Source: CAZDJQ01 sp964505765
GTDB lineage: Bacteria > Patescibacteriota > Microgenomatia > UBA12405 > JAHJSD01
Assembly: GCA_964505765.1 (NCBI GenBank)
Contig: CAZDJQ010000005.1
Location: 1-43,989, forward strand
DNA: 43,989 nt
Direction: 5' to 3'
The notes under the pieces were generated by a model. That model had not been told where the DNA came from, made no database searches, and was given only the letters and a program-made list of their open reading frames with translations. The position numbers and the translations under genes are program-made. Of this stretch, positions 38,734-43,989 are shown one piece after another (position 1 is the first letter of the stretch; the number at the start of each line of letters is the position of its first letter).

Positions 38734-41037
38734 ATGGCAAAGAATTTAAAAAAAGGAAATTGGTCGCGTCAAGCTAAGCGGATCTTGAAAGAGCGTTATT
38801 TAATGAAAAATGACCAGGGGAAAGTAATTGAATCGCCTGAAGAGATGATTTGGCGGGTTGCTGATGCGATGGCAGAAGTTGAACGGAGATATGGAGCGTC
38901 AGAAAAAAAAGTGGAAGAATGGCGAAATGAGTTTTATGACTTAATGATTAATCAAGATTTCCTCCCGAATTCTCCGACCTTAATGAATGCCGGAACCGGA
39001 AATGATCTTCAATATTCTGGCTGTTATGTTCTCCCAATTCCAGATTCTATTGAGGGAATATTTAATGGGGTGAGGAATGCGGCTGTTGTTCATCAGTCCG
39101 GTGGGGGGACAGGGTTTGCTTTCAGCCGATTAAGGCCGCACGGCAGCCGGGTTAAAAAAAGCGGCGGAGTTGCTTCCGGGCCGGTATCCTTTATGCGGGT
39201 GTTTGATTCAGCTACGGAGCAGGTGAAACAGGGGGGGAAAAGACGAGGAGCCAATATGGGGGTGTTAAGCGTGGATCATCCCGATATAGAAGAGTTTATT
39301 TCCTGCAAACTTGAGGGAGGAATTACCAATTTTAATATTTCTGTCGGCGCGACTGAGGAGTTTATGAAAGCGGTTGAAAAAAATAAGGACTATAGTTTAA
39401 AAGCGCGTGAAGGCTGGCCGGATGACCAGGATGGCCGTTATTCTGATTTTGAAGAAATTGGAAAAAAATCAGCAACAGCAGTTTTTGATGAAATAGTTGA
39501 TGCTGCTTGGCAGTCCGGTGATCCCGGGATGGTCTGGTTGGACCGGATGAATGCCGGCCCGGCTAATCCGGTTCCGGAGATGGGGCCGATTGAGGCGACT
39601 AATCCCTGCGGCGAACAGCCCCTTTATCCCAATGAATCCTGTAATTTGGGGAGTATTAATTTGGGCAATATGGTTAAGCCTAGAGGGAGAGGTTACAACA
39701 TTGACTGGGATAGATTAGAAAAAACAGTTCGGACAGCAACCAGGTTTTTAGATAATGTGATTGATATCAACCCTTTCCCTCTTGAGGAAATTGAAGAAGC
39801 GGTGGAAGCAAACCGCAGAATCGGTTTGGGGGTAATGGGCTGGTCGGATTTATTGTTCAAACTTAGGATTGCCTATGACAGCAGGGAAGGAGTGAATTTA
39901 GGCAGGAAAGTGATGAAATTCGTTAATGATACTGCTTGGAATGAATCTGAAAAATTAGCAGAGGTGAAAGACCCTTTCCCGAACTTCAAGAAATCGATTT
40001 ATAAAAATGGGCCGCCGAAGCGGAATGCTACGGTAACTACTATTGCACCGACCGGGTCAATTTCAATTATTGCAGATTGTTCGTCGGGAATTGAGCCGTT
40101 GTTTGCTTTGGCTTATACTCATACCGCCGGAGAGAGAAAACTGCATTTTGTAAATCCGGTTTTTAAACAGCTAATGGATAAATATAAAAACGGGGATCAG
40201 GTTTTAAAGGAGATAAAAAAGAGTGGACATTTGAGCCAGGTGGAATCTGCTTCTGCTCGGATGCAAAAATTATTTAAAACTGCCCATGAAATTGATTGGC
40301 GCTGGCATATTGAGATGCAAGCGGCATTTCAAGCCCACACCGACAATGCTGTTTCTAAAACAATTAATTTGCCGAAAGAAGCAACAAGAGAAGAAGTAAA
40401 AGAAGCGTATCTTTTTGCTTATAAAAAGGGATGCAAAGGGGTGACGGTGTTTAGGGACGGTTCTAAAGGACTGCAGGTTTTGACTTCTGGTGTGGATAAA
40501 GAAAAACAAGCCAAACAGGAAGAGTTTGCGGTTAAACCGAGACCGACAACGGTCAAGGGTTCGACTTATCGGGTGTTGACTCCGGTGGGGACCGCTTTTG
40601 TAACCGTTAATCATAACGGGGAGACCGACCAGCCTTTGGAAGTTTTTATTAATGTCGGGAAAGCCGGATCCGATGTTGCCGCTGATGCAGAAGCAATTGG
40701 CAGATTGATCTCGCTTTGTTTAAGGATTTCATCACCGGGATTAAGCGCTAGGGAGGTAACGGATTTAATTATTGATCAGCTCAAGGGAATTGGCGGCGGC
40801 AGCTCGGTTGGCTTTGGAAAGGAAAAAGTTCGTTCTTTAGCTGATGGTATTGCTAAAGTATTGACGAAACATATAGAAGAAAATGGCGACGGCGGGGAAG
40901 TGGAGATAATTAGTGAACAGCAGGTTTTAGCTGGAAAAGATAAACAAAAAGATATTTGTCCGGAATGCGGCAATGCTTCTTTAGTCTTTGAAGAGGGTTG
41001 TGCCAAGTGTATGTCCTGTGGTTTTTCCAAATGCTAA
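38734..41037 (+). CDS. nrdJ: adenosylcobalamin-dependent (class II) ribonucleotide reductase
   Basis: A 767-residue enzyme that makes deoxyribonucleotides using adenosylcobalamin. FLPNSPTLMNAGTG, SGCYVLPIPDSIEGIF (active-site Cys), VHQSGGGTGFAFSRLRP, GKRRGANMGVLSVDHPDI, NPCGEQPLYPNESCNLGSIN (radical Cys loop, N-x-CGE) and TVTTIAPTGSISIIADCSSG are all present. The C-terminus has CPECGNASLVFEEGCAKCMS then CGFSKC, the redox Cys tail. Start 38734 (MAKNLKKGN) has AGGAAG 7 nt upstream and is chosen over 38695. Cobalamin must be imported or salvaged, since no synthesis genes are seen; an adenosyltransferase-like gene follows. Confidence 0.95.
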   Translation: MAKNLKKGNWSRQAKRILKERYLMKNDQGKVIESPEEMIWRVADAMAEVERRYGASEKKVEEWRNEFYDLMINQDFLPNSPTLMNAGTGNDLQYSGCYVLPIPDSIEGIFNGVRNAAVVHQSGGGTGFAFSRLRPHGSRVKKSGGVASGPVSFMRVFDSATEQVKQGGKRRGANMGVLSVDHPDIEEFISCKLEGGITNFNISVGATEEFMKAVEKNKDYSLKAREGWPDDQDGRYSDFEEIGKKSATAVFDEIVDAAWQSGDPGMVWLDRMNAGPANPVPEMGPIEATNPCGEQPLYPNESCNLGSINLGNMVKPRGRGYNIDWDRLEKTVRTATRFLDNVIDINPFPLEEIEEAVEANRRIGLGVMGWSDLLFKLRIAYDSREGVNLGRKVMKFVNDTAWNESEKLAEVKDPFPNFKKSIYKNGPPKRNATVTTIAPTGSISIIADCSSGIEPLFALAYTHTAGERKLHFVNPVFKQLMDKYKNGDQVLKEIKKSGHLSQVESASARMQKLFKTAHEIDWRWHIEMQAAFQAHTDNAVSKTINLPKEATREEVKEAYLFAYKKGCKGVTVFRDGSKGLQVLTSGVDKEKQAKQEEFAVKPRPTTVKGSTYRVLTPVGTAFVTVNHNGETDQPLEVFINVGKAGSDVAADAEAIGRLISLCLRISSPGLSAREVTDLIIDQLKGIGGGSSVGFGKEKVRSLADGIAKVLTKHIEENGDGGEVEIISEQQVLAGKDKQKDICPECGNASLVFEEGCAKCMSCGFSKC

Positions 41038-41046
41038 AATAACTTT

Positions 41047-41496
41047 ATGGCATTAAAAACTAATTTGGCTGATAAAAGAGTTGATAAAGATGAACCTGTT
41101 ATTGAAGTTTTGGGTTGTTTAGATGAGAGCAGTGTGGTGTTAGGCAGTGCTAAGTTAAAGGCGGATAATGAAATTAAAAAGATTTTAACCCGGGTTCAAG
41201 AGGATTTTAATCTTTTTTCAGCAGTTATTGCCGGGTGTAAAAATGATAATCTCAAGGGGCGTTTAGAATGGTTGGAAGAACAAATTGAATATTTTGAGAG
41301 ACAGATTGATATTCCTGATAAATTTGTTTTACCGGGGCGGTCGGAGTTGCAGATTAGGCTTAATTTAGCCCGGGTAATAGTTAGAAAAACTGAACGACGT
41401 TTAATTTCATTAAACCGATATCAACAATTACCTAGTGAGATTTTAGACTATTTTAATCGTCTTTCTTGGTTTTTATTTTTGTCGGCACTATTGTAG
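41047..41496 (+). CDS. PduO-type cobalamin adenosyltransferase-like protein, shortened at both ends
   Basis: A 149-residue protein. IEVLGCLDESSVVLGSA matches the E..G.lDEl.s.lG helix, and DKFVLPGRSELQIRLNLARV with KTERRL matches FVLPGgs..a...h.AR...R.aER of PduO/MMAB enzymes, which load the adenosyl group onto cob(I)alamin. The N-terminal ATP-binding TGDxG-type loop is missing, and there is no room for it since nrdJ ends 10 bp upstream. The C-terminus stops at WFLFLSALL, where the family continues, because the TAG stop belongs to a REP-like palindrome. It may be a cofactor-binding or degenerate form. TAAAAT overlapping the nrdJ stop lies 6 nt before the ATG. Confidence 0.75.
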   Translation: MALKTNLADKRVDKDEPVIEVLGCLDESSVVLGSAKLKADNEIKKILTRVQEDFNLFSAVIAGCKNDNLKGRLEWLEEQIEYFERQIDIPDKFVLPGRSELQIRLNLARVIVRKTERRLISLNRYQQLPSEILDYFNRLSWFLFLSALL

Positions 41497-41520
41497 GGAC
41501 AAGTCGCGACTTGTCCCTAC
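41493..41520. repeat. REP-like palindrome, GTAGGGACA family (copy 5), overlapping a stop codon
   Basis: A 28-nt perfect palindrome, GTAGGGACAAGTCG / CGACTTGTCCCTAC. Its second to fourth bases (TAG, 41494-41496) are the stop codon of the adenosyltransferase-like gene. Confidence 0.9.
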
Positions 41521-41548
41521 GTTCAATACATATGTTAATATAAGGATT

Positions 41549-42196
41549 ATGGATTTTGCCCAGCTGATTTTTGAAGCAATTAAAAATAACGGTGTAATCA
41601 GTGTAATTCTTGCTGGATTGGTTGAACAAGTAATTGTTCCGATACCGTCGCCGGTGATTCCGATGGCGGCCGGATTTATTTTTGTGCCTCAAAACGTAAC
41701 CGGCTTTTTTGAGATATTTAAGACGATTTTTCTGAAAGCGGCTTTGCCGTTTGCGATTGGTTCAACAATTGGTTCGACTTTTGTTTATTTAGCGGCTTGG
41801 TTTGGCGGTAAATGGCTGATAAATAAATTCAGCCGTTGGTTGGAAATAACTTGGGACGATGTGGAAGCAATTCGAAAAAAATATTTTAAAGATAAAGCTT
41901 ATGATGAAATTATTATTTTTGTTTCCCGGGCGATCCCGATTGTCCCTTCCGTGCTTTTTACTGCTGCCTGCGGGGCGATTAGAATAAATCCGGTTGGTTT
42001 CTATTTGGCTACTGCTTCAGGTTTTATTGTCCGGGGGCTTATTCTTGGTTGGCTCGGCTGGCAAAGCGGAGATGCTTTATTTTCTATTGCTGACGGCTTG
42101 GATGATATCGGGACAATTATGAATATTATTTTTGTTGCTGTCTGCGGAATAATTTTTGTCTGGGCTTATTTTAAACGGGAAAAATGGCTTGAAAAT
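41549..42196 (+). CDS. DedA/VTT-family membrane protein (3' end lost in a gap)
   Basis: 216 codons are readable, from the ATG at 41549 to the N run at 42197. The stop lies in the gap. It begins MDFAQLIFEAIKNNGVISVI. VPIPSPVIPMAAGFIF corresponds to the DedA first re-entrant segment (P.P.e......G). FVSRAIPIVPSVLFTAACGA is the F-x-R-x-IP-x-x-PS motif with the key Arg. A last membrane helix precedes FKREKWLEN. DedA/VTT proteins flip lipids such as undecaprenyl phosphate or support membrane homeostasis. TAATAT 7 nt upstream and an AAGGA close to the ATG are both possible signals. Confidence 0.82.
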
Positions 42197-42296
42197 NNNN
42201 NNNNNNNNNNNNNNNNNNNNNNNNNNNNNNNNNNNNNNNNNNNNNNNNNNNNNNNNNNNNNNNNNNNNNNNNNNNNNNNNNNNNNNNNNNNNNNNN
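42197..42296. other. 100-N scaffold gap without duplicated flanks
   Basis: Exactly 100 N. Unlike the other two gaps, the flanks share no long match, so sequence is probably missing here, including the end of the DedA gene. Confidence 0.8.
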
Positions 42297-42319
42297 AATC
42301 AAATTTGGTAAAATTGGAT

Positions 42320-43989
42320 GTGGTAAGAAAAATAATTTTTTTCTTTGTTCTGGTTTGGGTTTTGGCAGGCGTTAGAGTTCGAGCTGAAGATAATAATAAA
42401 TTTGGTATGCATGTCGCGGTGCCGACAGAAGAAGAGTTAAAAGAAGTGGCTCAATTGGTGAATTCGTCCGGCGGTGATTGGGGTTATGTCACCGTGGTGA
42501 TGCAAGTTGACGATTTGAGTCATGATAAGTGGCAGGCGGTTTTTGATCAAATGCGTGAACTGCACCTGATCCCGATTGTCCGTTTAGCGACCAGGATGAA
42601 GCCCGGCGGTTATTGGGAAAAACCTAAAGAGGAGGATATTGATGTTTGGGTTGAATTTCTTGATTCTTTGAACTGGGTAACGAAGAACCGTTATTTGGTT
42701 TTATTTAATGAACCCAACCAGGCCAAAGAATGGGGAGGGGCGGTTAATCCGACGAATTTTGCCCATTACACTTATCAATTAGCTAAAAAACTAAAAAACT
42801 CCAACGATGATTATTTTTTAATGTTGGCTGGGTTTGATGCCGCCGCCCCAGACCAGATGTCGCTGTATGCAGATGAAGAAATTTTTCTAAGGCAGATGAA
42901 TCAAGCCCTTGATTTTACGGATTTTTTTGAATACATTGATGGTTGGGCAACCCATTCCTATCCCAATCACGGTTTTGTCGGTTTACCAAATGATTACGGT
43001 CGGAATTCGATTGTAAATTATGAATGGGAACTGCAGATTTTGAGAAGCTTAGGAGTAAAAAAGGAACTGCCGGTTTTTATTACTGAAACCGGTTGGCCGC
43101 ATTCGGAAGGGGCAGGTGGGCGAAATAACTATTATTCAGTTAATCAAATAGCCGAGTTTTACAAAATATATTTTCAGCGCATTTTGCCTGATAACCGAGT
43201 AAGAGCAATAACTCCTTTTATTTTTAATTATCAAGAAGAACCGTTTGACAGTTTCTCTTGGAAAAAGTTGGAAGAAGACGGTTACTATCCGCAGTATGAA
43301 GTGTTTAAAGCAATAGACAAGGTTGAAGGACAACCGGAACAGGAACAGCGGTTGGAGATTTTTCAACTGCCTCCGGCTAAATTGATTAGAGACTCAACTT
43401 ATAAATTTGACCTTGAAATTTCAAATCAGGGACAGGCGATATGGGACCGTGACCAAGAATACCGGCTGAGTTTAATTGGCGAAAATAGTGACCAGTTTGA
43501 GTATTTTTTCTCTAACTTGCGCCGGTTAAAGCCCCGGCAGACTCAAACTGTAACTCTCTTTTTAAAAACAAAGCAGACATTAGATGAATACAATTTATCT
43601 TTTGCGATTTTCAAGGGCGATGAGGTGGTTTCAAATAAAATAGATTGGCTGGTCCAAGTCCGGCCGTCGATAGATTTAAAATTATCAATTGCCCCTTTTT
43701 TATGGAGAAAACAGCAAGGCGACGACTTTGAGTTTTTAATATATGACGGAAATGAAGAAGTAGTCTTCAGGAAGGCTGATTTGACGGTTAAAATGGCAGA
43801 AGCAGAAGTGGAAAATATTGATAGTATTACTTTTAGTCAGGAATATCGTTTGGTTTTGGTCCGGCCGCGGTTTTTGCCTCGCCAAACATTTATAACCTTT
43901 GAAGAAAGCCAGGAAAATCGGGCTGATTTTGATCCGCTTTTGCCGATAGATTTTAATAGTGACGGGAAATTCAGTTGGGCAGATATTAA
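42320..43989 (+). CDS. secreted clan GH-A glycoside hydrolase with C-terminal EF-hand/dockerin-like motif (partial)
   Basis: 556 codons are readable; the frame runs off the window end. The GTG start at 42320 gives a signal peptide (MVRKIIFFFVLVWVLAGVRV, then RA-ED). A TAAAAT box lies 5 nt before it. Residues about 30-340 look like a TIM-barrel glycosidase: YLVLFNEPNQAKEWGG has the acid/base Glu after Asn, WATHSYPN follows, and PVFITETGWPHSE has the nucleophile Glu, the clan GH-A pair. Beta-sandwich-like repeats follow (FDLEISNQGQAIWDRD; DFEFLIYDGNEEVVFRKADL). The end, DFNSDGKFSWADI, is a calcium loop like that of dockerins. The substrate is unknown. Confidence 0.78.
   Translation, partial: MVRKIIFFFVLVWVLAGVRVRAEDNNKFGMHVAVPTEEELKEVAQLVNSSGGDWGYVTVVMQVDDLSHDKWQAVFDQMRELHLIPIVRLATRMKPGGYWEKPKEEDIDVWVEFLDSLNWVTKNRYLVLFNEPNQAKEWGGAVNPTNFAHYTYQLAKKLKNSNDDYFLMLAGFDAAAPDQMSLYADEEIFLRQMNQALDFTDFFEYIDGWATHSYPNHGFVGLPNDYGRNSIVNYEWELQILRSLGVKKELPVFITETGWPHSEGAGGRNNYYSVNQIAEFYKIYFQRILPDNRVRAITPFIFNYQEEPFDSFSWKKLEEDGYYPQYEVFKAIDKVEGQPEQEQRLEIFQLPPAKLIRDSTYKFDLEISNQGQAIWDRDQEYRLSLIGENSDQFEYFFSNLRRLKPRQTQTVTLFLKTKQTLDEYNLSFAIFKGDEVVSNKIDWLVQVRPSIDLKLSIAPFLWRKQQGDDFEFLIYDGNEEVVFRKADLTVKMAEAEVENIDSITFSQEYRLVLVRPRFLPRQTFITFEESQENRADFDPLLPIDFNSDGKFSWADI

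Overview
The window looks like a metagenome-derived scaffold from a Candidate Phyla Radiation (Patescibacteria) bacterium, most likely Microgenomates-like. The grounds are AT-rich, tightly packed genes with many tail-to-tail overlaps, standard stop codons with TGA used as stop, CPR-style genes (GT-C membrane glycosyltransferase, PaaX/Cas2-like orphan, B12-dependent ribonucleotide reductase with an adenosyltransferase, HHAWGR/MHKST-type IleRS), and families of short intergenic palindromes. The lineage is inferred, not demonstrated. Three 100-N gaps are present. Two of them (13315-13414 and 37046-37145) are flanked by identical 55-base copies, so they are contig-overlap artefacts; collapsing them restores complete tatD and rplK.

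Layout. 1-7.3 kb: the 5' end of valS, a membrane glycosyltransferase, an alpha/beta hydrolase, phosphoglycerate mutase (apgM), RNase HII, an SGNH esterase, PRPP synthetase, and an AbrB/PIN toxin-antitoxin pair with a 28-bp palindromic operator. 7.3-13.9 kb: ileS behind what looks like a ribosome-mediated attenuator (11-residue leader peptide with tandem Ile codons, then a hairpin, then a terminator), an MFS transporter, a four-CBS protein fused to a hibernation-factor-like domain, and tatD. 14-20.6 kb: an S41 protease carrying a J-domain-like segment, then an AmmeMemoRadiSam set (MEMO-AMMECR1 fusion, radical SAM AmrS, a membrane spermidine-synthase-like protein, a CcdA-like redox transporter). 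21-25.3 kb: deoC, an L,D-transpeptidase, a possible nucleoside-phosphorylase-related protein, tRNA-Arg(CCU) and mtaB.

25.3-28.8 kb: very small genes including two micro-ORFs sharing a DVGG motif, tRNA-Ile(UAU), a small membrane protein, a PP2C phosphatase, an AbrB/Doc toxin-antitoxin pair and pth. 28.8-35.5 kb: peptidoglycan precursor genes murC-murD-murE (the MurE has a MurC-like N-terminal domain), then murA on the other strand and mraY. 35.5-36.3 kb: a PaaX/Cas2-like gene bracketed by about 46-bp direct repeats that contain a palindrome. 36.3-38.4 kb: secE-nusG-rplK-rplA. 38.7-44 kb: nrdJ with a truncated-looking cobalamin adenosyltransferase, a DedA membrane protein, and a secreted clan GH-A glycosidase ending in an EF-hand/dockerin-like loop at the window edge.

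Two window-wide signals stand out. First, about 18 genes have a TATAAT-like hexamer ending 5-12 nt (mostly 6-8) before the start codon and no Shine-Dalgarno sequence, which predicts leaderless or nearly leaderless mRNAs; the strong Shine-Dalgarno sites seen belong mainly to downstream small genes. Second, two families of intergenic palindromes occur: REP-like 28-36-mers with GTAGGG ends, and longer ones centred on CGATCG, one of which brackets the Cas2-like gene.
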